This document shows, one piece after another, positions 9,088 to 16,495 of a stretch of DNA of 64,000 nt. A program made the position numbers and the translations under genes. Source of the stretch: Caldilineae bacterium (GTDB taxonomy: Bacteria; Chloroflexota; Anaerolineae; Epilineales; Epilineaceae); the NCBI GenBank assembly GCA_020634625.1, contig JACKBJ010000005.1, positions 122,558 to 186,557 on the forward strand. The letters run 5' to 3'. Within the stretch, counting starts at the first letter, position 1; the number at the start of each line of letters is the position of its first letter. The notes under the pieces are model-generated. The model was not told the origin of the DNA, did not search any database, and saw only the letters and a list, made by a program, of their open reading frames with translations.

Positions 9088-10590
9088 ATGCTGAAGAAAG
9101 TCCTGATCGCGAACCGCGGCGAGATCGCCGTCCGGATCATCCGTGCCTGCCGCGAGCTCGGGTTGGAGTCGGTGGCGGTCTACTCGGACGCCGATCGCTC
9201 GGCGATGCACGTGCGCCAGGCCGGCGAAGCCTACCCGATCGGCCCGGCGCCGGCCGCCGAGAGCTACCTGCGCGCCGACCGCCTGATCGAGGTCGCCCTG
9301 GCCGCCGGCGCCGACGCGATCCACCCGGGCTATGGCTTCCTCTCCGAACGAGCCGAGTTCGCCCGGGCGGTGGCGGCGGCCGGCCTGACCTTCGTCGGCC
9401 CGCCGCCCGAGGCGATCCTGGCCATGGGCGACAAGGTCCGCAGCCGGCAGGCGATGATCGCGGCCGGCGTGCCGGTCGTGCCGGGCACCGAGAAGGGCTT
9501 GACGGATGCCGAGGCGCTGGCCGCGGCGGCCGAGATCGGCTTCCCGCTCCTGATCAAGGCCTCGGCCGGTGGCGGTGGCAAGGGCATGCGCCGGGTCGAC
9601 CGGGCCGAGGACGTGGCGGGCGCGCTGTCGGCGGCGCGGCGCGAGGCGGCCAAGGCCTTCGGCGACGATACGATCTACCTCGAGAAGCTGGTCGAGGGCG
9701 CGCGCCACGTCGAGATTCAGGTCCTGGCCGACACGCACGGCAAGGTGCTGCACCTGGGCGAGCGCGAGTGCTCGATGCAGCGGCGGCACCAGAAGGTGCT
9801 CGAAGAATGCCCCTCGCCGGCCGTCACGCCCGAGATCCGCGAGCGCATGGGCGCCGCGGCGGTGGCGGCGGCCCGGGCGGTCAACTACGTCTCGGCCGGC
9901 ACGGTCGAGTTCCTGCTCGACAAGCACGGCGACTTCTACTTCCTGGAGATGAACACCCGCCTGCAGGTCGAGCACCCGGTGACCGAGATGGTCACCGGCG
10001 TCGACCTGGTCAAGCAGATGCTGCGCATCGCCGGCGGTCGGCAGCTGCGGCTGCAGCAGTCGGACATCGAGTGGAACGGCCATGCCATCGAGTGCCGCAT
10101 CAACGCCGAGGACCCCTACAACAACTACCTGCCTTCGACCGGCCGCATCACCGGCGTGACCGAGCCCACCGGCCCGGGCGTGCGGGTCGACAGCGCCATC
10201 TTCGAGGGGGCCGAGGTCTCGCTGTACTACGACCCGATGCTGGCCAAGCTGATCGTCTCGGCCGAGAGCCGGCCCGAGGCCATCCTGCGCATGCGGCGCG
10301 CCCTGGACGAGTACCGCATCGCCGGCGTCAAGACCTCGATCCCGCTGCACCAGCACCTGGTCAACACGACCCAGTTCATCGCCGGCAACTACGACACCGG
10401 CTACCTCGAGAGCAGCTTCGAGATGCTGCACGACACGGATCGCGAGGCCGACCGCGAGCGGGTGGCGGCCATCGTGGCCACCCTGCTGGCGCACCAGCGA
10501 CGCGGCGAGGTCATCAACCGCCTGGCGCCGGCTGGCGGGCCGAGCGAGTGGAAGCTCTCCGGCCGCCGCGCGGCCCTGCGCCGGCTCTAG
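9088..10590 (+). CDS. accC: Biotin carboxylase subunit of acyl-CoA carboxylase
   Basis: ATP-dependent biotin carboxylase of 500 residues, the first half-reaction of the acyl-CoA carboxylase. It begins MLKKVLIANRGEIAVRIIRACRE style (family N-terminus) after an AAGGAA ribosome site. An ATP-grasp domain carries the glycine loop SAGGGGKGMRRV, and the active-site region includes ERECSMQRRHQKVLEE and EMNTRLQVEHPVTE. The C-terminal biotin carboxylase domain includes ECRINAEDP. It ends without a fused biotin domain, so the alpha subunit is split and the carrier is encoded next. It lies 50 bases after pccB. Confidence 0.94.
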   Translation: MLKKVLIANRGEIAVRIIRACRELGLESVAVYSDADRSAMHVRQAGEAYPIGPAPAAESYLRADRLIEVALAAGADAIHPGYGFLSERAEFARAVAAAGLTFVGPPPEAILAMGDKVRSRQAMIAAGVPVVPGTEKGLTDAEALAAAAEIGFPLLIKASAGGGGKGMRRVDRAEDVAGALSAARREAAKAFGDDTIYLEKLVEGARHVEIQVLADTHGKVLHLGERECSMQRRHQKVLEECPSPAVTPEIRERMGAAAVAAARAVNYVSAGTVEFLLDKHGDFYFLEMNTRLQVEHPVTEMVTGVDLVKQMLRIAGGRQLRLQQSDIEWNGHAIECRINAEDPYNNYLPSTGRITGVTEPTGPGVRVDSAIFEGAEVSLYYDPMLAKLIVSAESRPEAILRMRRALDEYRIAGVKTSIPLHQHLVNTTQFIAGNYDTGYLESSFEMLHDTDREADRERVAAIVATLLAHQRRGEVINRLAPAGGPSEWKLSGRRAALRRL

Positions 10591-10667
10591 GACCAGGGCG
10601 CCGGCGGCGCGCGTCCCTTGGCCCGCAGCGTCGAACCGACCCAACCCGCAACGAGGATCTCGAGCCC

Positions 10668-11204
10668 ATGAAGTACATCGCGAGCGTCGACGGACGCGAC
10701 CTGGAGATCGATGTCGACCGCGCCGGCGAGGTGACGCTCGACGGCCAGACCCTGGTGGCCGACCTGCGGGCCATCGGCGGCTCGCAGACCTACTCGCTGC
10801 TGCTGGAGAACCGCAGCTACGAGCTCTTCGTCGAGCGCCGACCGGGCGGCTACGAGGTCATGATCGCCGGCGACCGCTTCTCGGTCGACGTCGAGGACGC
10901 CCGGCTCAAGCAGCTCAAGGCGATGGGCGGCGAGACCCACGACGCCGCGGGCGGCGCGGTGCTGACGGCGCCGATGCCCGGCCTGGTGGTCAAGCTGCTG
11001 GTCGGCGCCGGCGACACGGTCGAGGAGAACCAGGGCGTCCTGATCCTCGAGGCGATGAAGATGGAGAACGAGATCCGCTCCCCCTGCGTCGGCCTGGTCC
11101 GCTCGGTGAGCATCGTGCCCGGCCAGACGGTCAACCAGGGCGACGTGATGGTGGTCATCGAGGGCATCGCCGAGCCGACCGCCGACGCGGATCCCGGCGC
11201 TTGA
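10668..11204 (+). CDS. Biotin carboxyl carrier protein of acyl-CoA carboxylase
   Basis: Biotin carrier of 178 residues. The C-terminal biotinyl domain (about 100-168) has the lysine attachment motif LEAMKMENE after APMPGLVVKLLVGAGDTV. The N-terminal 90 residues form a beta-rich region like the BT-type linker of propionyl-CoA carboxylase alpha subunits, which docks onto the carboxyltransferase. This supports its use with the neighbouring PccB rather than with a fatty-acid AccA/AccD pair. The ATG at 10668 is 77 bases after accC. Its TGA is embedded in the TTG start of the next gene (TTGA), suggesting coupled translation. Confidence 0.93.
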   Translation: MKYIASVDGRDLEIDVDRAGEVTLDGQTLVADLRAIGGSQTYSLLLENRSYELFVERRPGGYEVMIAGDRFSVDVEDARLKQLKAMGGETHDAAGGAVLTAPMPGLVVKLLVGAGDTVEENQGVLILEAMKMENEIRSPCVGLVRSVSIVPGQTVNQGDVMVVIEGIAEPTADADPGA

Positions 11205-11599
11205 GCGCGGCACGTTACGCCATCGTCTTCGACGGCGGCAGCAAGGGCAACCCGGGCCTGGGCTACGGCAGCTATCGACTGCGCGAGGCCGACGGCGCCT
11301 GGGCGCCGGCGGTGCGCCTGGAGTTCGGCGACAAGGTCACCAACAACGAGGCCGAGTACCGCTCGCTGATCGCCGCCTTCCAGCGCCTGGCGTCCGACTG
11401 CGGCGATCCGTCCGCCGTGCGGGTGGAGGTCTTCGGCGACAGCCAGCTGGTCCTGAAGCAGCTGGCGGGCCAGTGGAAGGTGCGCGCCGGCAACCTGGCG
11501 CCGCTCTGGCGCGAGGCCCGCGCGGCGGCCGGTCGTTTCGCCGGCGTGACCTACACCTGGCAGCCCCGCGGCCGTTCGGTCGACCTGCTGGGGCATTGA
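11201..11599 (+). CDS. Ribonuclease HI-like protein
   Basis: RNase H-fold protein of 132 residues, probably degrading RNA in RNA-DNA hybrids. The first acidic site is in FDGGSKGNPGLG (about 10-21), the second in KVTNNEAEYRSL (about 46-57), the third in VFGDSQLVLKQL (about 76-87). The C-terminal region is short and ends VDLLGH, so the usual fourth acidic motif is only weakly present. The start is a TTG overlapping the previous stop; no other start keeps the DGGS motif near the N-terminus. Its place inside a carboxylase operon looks incidental. It resembles the short RnhA-like proteins that lack a hybrid-binding domain. Confidence 0.85.
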   Translation: MSAARYAIVFDGGSKGNPGLGYGSYRLREADGAWAPAVRLEFGDKVTNNEAEYRSLIAAFQRLASDCGDPSAVRVEVFGDSQLVLKQLAGQWKVRAGNLAPLWREARAAAGRFAGVTYTWQPRGRSVDLLGH

Positions 11600-11640
11600 C
11601 CCGCGTTTCCGACGAGCCGTCCAGCCCGAGGTTCCGCTCC

Positions 11641-12309
11641 ATGAAGATCAACCGCATCGACCACCTGGCCATCGCGGTCGACGACATCGAGGCGGCGCTG
11701 CCCTTCTTCACCGAGGTGCTCGGCCTCGAGGTCACGCAGACCGACGTCGAGGAGGCCCAGGGCGTCGTGGTGGCCTTCATGCCCTTGGGCGAGAGCGAGA
11801 TCGAGCTGATCGAGCCGGTCGATGGCGACTCCGGCGTGGCCCGCTACCTGGCCCGACGCGGCCCGGGCATGCACCACCTCTGCCTCGAGGTTGACGACAT
11901 GGACGCCGCGCTGGAGCACCTGCGCGCCCACGAGGTCCGTCTGATCGACGACCAGCCCTACATCGGCACGGGTGGCCGACGCATCGTCTTCATCCACCCC
12001 AAGGCAGCCCACGGCGTCCTGGTCGAGCTCTACGAGAAGCTTCCGGGCGACCGAGAGCAGATCCGCCTGCCCGGGCTGATGGGCGGCGAGGAGCTGCGCC
12101 AGCGCCTGGACGACCTGCGCCAGACCCTGAGCCTGCGCGGCGCCGAGCTGGCCGAGCGCCGCCGGCGCCTGGTCGAGCGCGGCCGGCAGGCGGCGGCGGG
12201 CACCCGCGGCTTCATCGAGGGGCTGCGGCGGGGAGGGAATGGGGACGAAGCGGTACGTTCCGAGCTTGACGTCGAATCAAGCCGGGATATCACGGATTCA
12301 GGCACCTGA
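11641..12309 (+). CDS. mce: Methylmalonyl-CoA epimerase with C-terminal coiled-coil extension
   Basis: Interconverts (S)- and (R)-methylmalonyl-CoA. The first 135 residues form two glyoxalase/VOC motifs. Metal ligands are visible as the His of RIDHLAIAVDD, the His of GMHHLCLEVDD and the Glu of GVLVELYEK. The family is usually about 130-145 residues; this one has 222. The extra 85 residues are charged and helical (ELRQRLDDLRQTLSLRGAEL), probably a coiled coil, and end in a low-confidence tail. Its place after the carboxylase genes supports the propionyl-CoA pathway. The extension could mediate assembly with partner enzymes. A frameshift fusing the ORF to downstream sequence is less likely, because helical composition continues smoothly. 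Confidence 0.92.
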   Translation: MKINRIDHLAIAVDDIEAALPFFTEVLGLEVTQTDVEEAQGVVVAFMPLGESEIELIEPVDGDSGVARYLARRGPGMHHLCLEVDDMDAALEHLRAHEVRLIDDQPYIGTGGRRIVFIHPKAAHGVLVELYEKLPGDREQIRLPGLMGGEELRQRLDDLRQTLSLRGAELAERRRRLVERGRQAAAGTRGFIEGLRRGGNGDEAVRSELDVESSRDITDSGT

Positions 12310-12366
12310 CTTTCCTCGGGCGGCCGCTCGGCTCGACCGGCTTCGTTCTTGCGCACTCGCGACTTG

Positions 12367-12375
12367 TGTTATCAT
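12367..12375 (+). promoter_or_regulatory. Candidate promoter of the Cys-rich exported protein gene
   Basis: TG-T-TATCAT is an extended -10 element 70 bases before the ATG at 12446. No convincing -35 is seen. The surrounding DNA is less GC-rich than the genes on either side. Confidence 0.5.
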
Positions 12376-12445
12376 CCTTCAAGTCACTTTGGGGTTCTGG
12401 GTGAAGTGCTGCCCGGCCACGCGCGCCAGTTTCACGGAGGTTCGA

Positions 12446-13234
12446 ATGACCAACCCATGCTACGTCCAGTCGACGTCGCTGCGTCCACACCGGCGCCAGC
12501 AGACGCTTGGGTTCTGCTTGGCGCTGGTGGCACTTGCCTTCGCCGGCGCAGCCCCGGCATCGGCGCAGCGTACCGGCAACTTCTGCATGACCGACCTCGG
12601 GGGGAATTCCTGCACCGCGAACGATCTGGCCATCACGGGCTTCGAGTTCGTGACCCTGGTCGACGGCTGCAGCAACTTTACGGGGGACACCGCGACGGTC
12701 GTGCTGCGCTCGAGCATGACTGCGGCGAACGCGGGTCGTTACGATCTCGGGATCACGATCGATCTATCGGGTTCGCCCACGGGCGCTTATGACGGCGACA
12801 ACTGTTACCACGACTACTTTCCTGCTCCGCTCTCCAACACGGCCACGCCACCTGGGCCACCCTACCGGGACGATGACGGCAACGTCTGTGGCGATGGTGG
12901 AGTCGCTGGCAACACTTGGGTGCGGACGCATGCGCAGCTCACCATCACCTGCGCCGACAACTTCCCGGTTGGCAATCCGGATGGCATCGCGGACGTACAG
13001 ATCTGCAACAGTTGGAAGCAGAATACTGGCACCTGCACCGGTGTTGCCGGTGCCGTCCCTGGCACGCCTTCGAAGTGTCGCTGCCAGACCTACAACCTGT
13101 TCAGCCCGACCGCGGTGGTGATGAAGGGCTTCGGTGCCGGGCCAGGCAATGATCGACCGATCGGGATACTCGCGCTGGCTGTGTTGGGCATGCTCGGTTT
13201 GTCGCTTGTGGTCCAGGGCCGACGACGGGAGTAA
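12446..13234 (+). CDS. Cys-rich exported protein with C-terminal membrane anchor
   Basis: Unrecognised function, 262 residues. A signal peptide (Arg-rich n-region, hydrophobic LALVALAFAGAAPASA) is followed by a mature domain of about 190 residues with ten cysteines, including a KCRCQTYN motif near its end. The C-terminus is DRPIGILALAVLGMLGLSLVV then QGRRRE. A short motif, one membrane helix and a basic tail is the layout of tripartite sorting signals such as IPTL-CTERM or PEP-CTERM. GGAGG precedes the ATG. Gly/Asn/Thr/Asp content is high and GC is lower than in neighbours. The even number of cysteines suggests disulfides, and a two-domain DsbA-like lipoprotein is encoded nearby at 14271-15782. 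No sortase-like enzyme is in the window. Confidence 0.75.
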   Translation: MTNPCYVQSTSLRPHRRQQTLGFCLALVALAFAGAAPASAQRTGNFCMTDLGGNSCTANDLAITGFEFVTLVDGCSNFTGDTATVVLRSSMTAANAGRYDLGITIDLSGSPTGAYDGDNCYHDYFPAPLSNTATPPGPPYRDDDGNVCGDGGVAGNTWVRTHAQLTITCADNFPVGNPDGIADVQICNSWKQNTGTCTGVAGAVPGTPSKCRCQTYNLFSPTAVVMKGFGAGPGNDRPIGILALAVLGMLGLSLVVQGRRRE

Positions 13235-13265
13235 CCCTCGGCTTCGACCTGGCCGGATCGAACTC

Positions 13266-13307
13266 GCGAGACGTCCCCTTGGGCATGAGCCTAGCGGGAC
13301 GTCTCGC
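13266..13307. terminator. Hairpin between convergent genes
   Basis: A 12-bp perfect stem, gcgagacgtccc (13266-13277) and gggacgtctcgc (13296-13307), with an 18-base loop. It lies 32 bases after the stop at 13234, between two convergent genes, and is followed by TCATTTCG. It probably terminates the plus-strand transcript and may act on both strands. Confidence 0.55.
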
Positions 13308-13439
13308 TCATTTCGATACGTTCCACGTCGACCCCAGTTACCGGGTCGGTCGCGAAGGAACCAACGGAAGACGACCGTGAACCGCGCTGTCAGACAGGCC
13401 TTGAGGTGGTCGGCGAGCCACCCAGCTCGGGTTCCGAGC

Positions 13440-13739
13440 TTACTGGCTGAAGCAGGTCTGAACCGGCCAGCCAGGACCCGGGTTGGCATTGTGTCTGCCC
13501 AGACACTGGTTGAGAGACACGAATAGAGCGGTGCCGCCGATGGTGTCACAGACCTGTCGGTTGTCCGGGTTCGTCGGATTCGGCCCGATCACGAAGTCGC
13601 CGATGTCACGATGGAAGTGGCAGATTTCGATTCGGGGTGGTCGAGCGGCTTCGACGGGCTGGTTGCTAGTCAGGGTGGCTTGACCGAATGCGACTACGGC
13701 CAGGCCAACGATCAGGCTGCGTTGCACGAGGGGTTTCAT
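13440..13739 (-). CDS. Small secreted protein with four cysteines
   Basis: Unknown function, 99 residues. The N-terminus MKPLVQRSLIVGLAVVAFG is a signal peptide, probably cleaved near PVEAA. The mature part of about 67 residues has four cysteines (ICHF, QVCD, NQCL, QTCF). IEICHFHRD resembles the ICH start of a small secreted domain (ICHxxG...ISVS) common in exported bacterial proteins, and TALFVSLNQCLGRH aligns with the rest of that pattern. A GGAG ribosome site precedes the ATG. It converges with the Cys-rich gene at 12446, and the two share the character of small disulfide-bearing exported proteins. Confidence 0.72.
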   Translation of the reverse strand: MKPLVQRSLIVGLAVVAFGQATLTSNQPVEAARPPRIEICHFHRDIGDFVIGPNPTNPDNRQVCDTIGGTALFVSLNQCLGRHNANPGPGWPVQTCFSQ

Positions 13740-14270
13740 GGGTGGAGTCTCCTCAGTGGGGCGAGCCGGTCAGGGCACGGCGATGAATACAGTCGTCACT
13801 TCATTGCTGGGAACTCAGTTGAGACAGCGATCCGGCACGACCGCCTCTCGTGAAGTTCAGCTATCGCATGGGCTGCGATTCACCATCATTTCCGCGTATG
13901 GAAGTGTGTAAGCCCACGTGGTTGAATGTCTCGAATGTAAGATCGCAATTGCGATGCAATCATAACAAACATTCATTGCCGTCGCTGGCCATGACGCAAG
14001 TTGACCTCCATCCGCGGTGGCATGCCGATCGCAGCGCTGGCTCGGACGCCGCGCACGCACCCGCGGTGGCCGAGCACTGACTTCGGAGCACCGAAGGCTC
14101 TCTGCATCGCGGAACGGCGGAGGAGCCCGAACGCGATGCGCGCTCGGCGCGGGAGCGTTCGGGGCGCCCCGGATGGCGCGGGCGATGGCGTCGCGGCGGA
14201 TCGGTCGCGTTGGGGCGACGCTGGGTTGGGTCAAACGCTCGGGGATGGAAGGACGCTTGCCAACCTGCGG
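13740..14270. other. 531-base intergenic region, no supported gene
   Basis: The stretch nearest the 13440 gene (13850-13990) is unusually AT-rich for this genome. Only frames with Arg/Ala/Pro-rich translations typical of non-coding GC-rich DNA are open, and I do not support any. The one notable element is the palindrome at 13942-13955. No tRNA-like cloverleaf is visible. Confidence 0.6.
13942..13955. promoter_or_regulatory. 14-bp palindrome, possible operator
   Basis: ATCGCAATTGCGAT is a perfect palindrome in the AT-rich part of the gap upstream of the small secreted protein (about 200 bases from its ATG). No matching copy was seen elsewhere in the window. It may be a regulator-binding site, which is an inference from symmetry only. 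Confidence 0.35.
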
Positions 14271-15782
14271 CTAGTCTTCGGCGAAGGCCTCGATCGCCTT
14301 GATCATCGCCTCGCTCGACTGATTTCCGGTCAACACATTGCCGACACCACCGACCATGACCAGGAATGTCGGCGTGCTGCCGGCAACACCCGACGCATCC
14401 TGCACGTCGGTGAGCACAGGCTCGAGGGCCCGGCGCCCGCTCAGGCAGGTCGAGAATGCTGGCACATCCAGCCCAGCGGCATCGGCCAATTCGGCCAGGA
14501 CCGAATCCGGCTCGTCGATGCTCCACTCGTCGACGCGCTCGAACAGCTGGTCGCTCATCTCCCAGTACCGATTCTGCTCGGCGGCGCAAACCGCCGCGGC
14601 CGCGGCTACCCGTGACTGCGGATGCTCGGGCAGCGGGAGGTGCTTGATGACCCACCGGACCTTGCCGGTATCGACCAGCGCCTGGTCGACGCCGGGCTGT
14701 GCATCGAGCGCGTAGGCCCGACAGGGCGGACACTGATAGTCGGTGAACTCGATGACCGTCATCGGTGCGTCAGCGTCGCCGCGAAAGGGGTTTCCTGCCA
14801 TCGTGAGCCCGGGCCGGTCAGGGTCGGGCGCCAGGCCCTCCGGGCTGGCCCAATAGGGCAGTTGCGGCGGCTCCGGTGTGGGCGGGACCGGCGGCTCGTC
14901 ACCCGCCAGGAGCGCGTCGAACCAGGCGCTGAAGTCCTCCACCGGTTGCGCGCCGATGAAGTCATAGGCTTTCCCGGTGTCCGGCACGGTGATCGAGAAG
15001 CTGGGTGTACCGTTGTAGCCGCGGGCTACCGTGGATGCCACGCTGTTCGCCACGATGGCATCGGCCCGACCCGCGGTCATGCACGCAGCATAGTCGTTCG
15101 GATCGGCACCCATCTCGACCGCAAGCTCGGCCAGCCACGCGTCAGGATCTGCCGCGCCGGTTGAAGCGGTCTGGCGCTCGAAGAGCGCGTCGTGCATCCG
15201 CCAGTAGGCCTCGGCACCCTGCTCGGCGACGCAGCGTGCGGCAACCGACGCGCGATCGGCGGTGGGGTGCAAGCTGATGATCGGATACTCGTGGAATACG
15301 AAGCGGACTTTGCCGGTGGCGACGTAGCGCTCCAACAGCGTCAGCTGCGTCTGGGTTGCGAATCGGGCGCAGAACGGACAGTGGTAGTCGCTGAACTCCT
15401 CGACCACGATCGGTGCATCCGGACTGCCGCGGTAGGGCAGATCGTCCTCGGTGAAGCCGACCGGGATGCCGTCGAGCTCGCCCTCGGGGGCGCGGGGCGG
15501 GCCGGCGGGCACAGCTGAGTCGATCTCCGAACCTTCATCCATGCTATCGGTTGCCGCAGGCTCACGGCGCTCGGCAGCGTCGGTGGTGGCCGCCCCGGAC
15601 TGTCCCTCGGTCGTTGACTCGAGCGTCCCTGCAGGCGCGACATCGGCTTGCGCATCATCGGGCGTCCCCTCCGGCTGAAGGGTCCGGCACGCAGCGAGGC
15701 TCGTGACGCTGAGCAGCGCCAGCGTCGCGATGCGGAGCATCCATGGGATTCGGCCGCGCTCTGCGGCAGTCGTCAACTTCAT
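14271..15782 (-). CDS. Lipoprotein with two DsbA-like thioredoxin domains
   Basis: Predicted exported disulfide oxidoreductase, 503 residues. A basic start and hydrophobic segment end in SLAAC, a lipobox with Cys32 as the lipidated residue. A Ser/Thr/Ala/Glu-rich linker runs to about 105. Domain 1 has EEFSDYHCPFCARF (CPFC at 135-138) and a cis-Pro loop GTPSF near 260. A Pro-rich linker (PPVPPTPEPPQLP) joins domain 2, which has EFTDYQCPPCRAY (CPPC at 351-354) and STPTFLV as its cis-Pro loop. Single-domain lipoproteins of this type are common; two full domains with different active-site dipeptides are unusual. GGGAG precedes the ATG. The neighbours include Cys-bearing exported proteins, which are plausible substrates. 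Confidence 0.9.
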   Translation of the reverse strand: MKLTTAAERGRIPWMLRIATLALLSVTSLAACRTLQPEGTPDDAQADVAPAGTLESTTEGQSGAATTDAAERREPAATDSMDEGSEIDSAVPAGPPRAPEGELDGIPVGFTEDDLPYRGSPDAPIVVEEFSDYHCPFCARFATQTQLTLLERYVATGKVRFVFHEYPIISLHPTADRASVAARCVAEQGAEAYWRMHDALFERQTASTGAADPDAWLAELAVEMGADPNDYAACMTAGRADAIVANSVASTVARGYNGTPSFSITVPDTGKAYDFIGAQPVEDFSAWFDALLAGDEPPVPPTPEPPQLPYWASPEGLAPDPDRPGLTMAGNPFRGDADAPMTVIEFTDYQCPPCRAYALDAQPGVDQALVDTGKVRWVIKHLPLPEHPQSRVAAAAAVCAAEQNRYWEMSDQLFERVDEWSIDEPDSVLAELADAAGLDVPAFSTCLSGRRALEPVLTDVQDASGVAGSTPTFLVMVGGVGNVLTGNQSSEAMIKAIEAFAED

Positions 15783-15829
15783 GCGGGTCTCCCGAAGATC
15801 GAGGATCGAAGTCCGACTCGTTGGTGCCT

Positions 15830-15838
15830 ATGATAGCC
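15830..15838 (-). promoter_or_regulatory. Candidate promoter of the tandem DsbA-like gene
   Basis: The minus strand reads GGC-TATCAT, a -10-like element 48 bases before the ATG at 15782. The -35 region is not recognisable. Confidence 0.4.
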
Positions 15839-15883
15839 CATCCTCACCGGGCGGCCGGCCGAGTCGGATCCGATGGCGCTGCC

Positions 15884-16297
15884 CTATCGCGCCTTCAGCA
15901 GGTCCCGGATCTCGGCCAACAGCGCCTCGCTTGTCGGTCCTGTCGGTGCGGGGGTCTCGGCCGGTGGCGCCTGCAACCGGCTCATCGGGCGCACCACCAG
16001 GAAGTAGATCGCGGTCGCCACGATCAGAAAATTGATCAGGGAGTTGAGGAAGATCCCGTAGTTGAGCGTTGCCGCGCCGGCGGCCTCGGCCGCCGCGAGC
16101 GTCGCATGTGTCTGCCCGGATAGGTCGCTGAAGCGGTGGGAGAAGTCGAATCCGCCCGACAGGAGCCCGACGATCGGCATGATCAAGTTCTCGACCAGGG
16201 AGCTGACGACCTTTCCAAACGCGCCGCCGATCACGACGGCCACCGCGAAATCGATCACGTTGCCGCGTATGATGAAGTCCTTGAAGCCTTGTAGCAT
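15884..16297 (-). CDS. mscL: Large-conductance mechanosensitive channel
   Basis: Pressure-release channel of the cytoplasmic membrane that opens on hypo-osmotic shock, 137 residues, the family's size. The N-terminal helix and first membrane segment read GFKDFIIRGNVIDFAVAVVIGGAFGKVVSSLVENLIMP in the expected order. The periplasmic loop is longer and Ala-rich. The second membrane segment is NSLINFLIVATAIYFLVV. A C-terminal cytoplasmic helix follows (SEALLAEIRDLLKAR). GGAGG lies 8 bases before the ATG. It is upstream of the tandem DsbA-like gene on the same strand but separated by about 100 bases and a candidate promoter. Confidence 0.96.
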   Translation of the reverse strand: MLQGFKDFIIRGNVIDFAVAVVIGGAFGKVVSSLVENLIMPIVGLLSGGFDFSHRFSDLSGQTHATLAAAEAAGAATLNYGIFLNSLINFLIVATAIYFLVVRPMSRLQAPPAETPAPTGPTSEALLAEIRDLLKAR

Positions 16298-16426
16298 GGG
16301 TCGCCTCCGTGCCTGACTCGAGATGGAGCAGATCGATGAGACTACACAATCTCAATCGGTGTGGTGGCTGTCTTGCGTCACGTTCGCTCGATACGGTGCG
16401 CAAGTGCGCAGTGACCGAGCGGCCCG

Positions 16427-16435
16427 TGATATCAT
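16427..16435 (+). promoter_or_regulatory. Candidate antiporter promoter (extended -10)
   Basis: TG-A-TATCAT lies 60 bases before the antiporter ATG. No clear -35 is seen. Confidence 0.5.
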
Positions 16436-16495
16436 CATCGTTTCGAAACCGTCCGGCGCCACCGCGCCGCAGCCCACCCCGAGCAACGCATCCCC

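Noticed and set aside
13857..14234. A 125-codon frame in the intergenic gap
   Set aside because: Arg/Pro/Ala-rich, no ribosome site, no hydrophobic or domain pattern.
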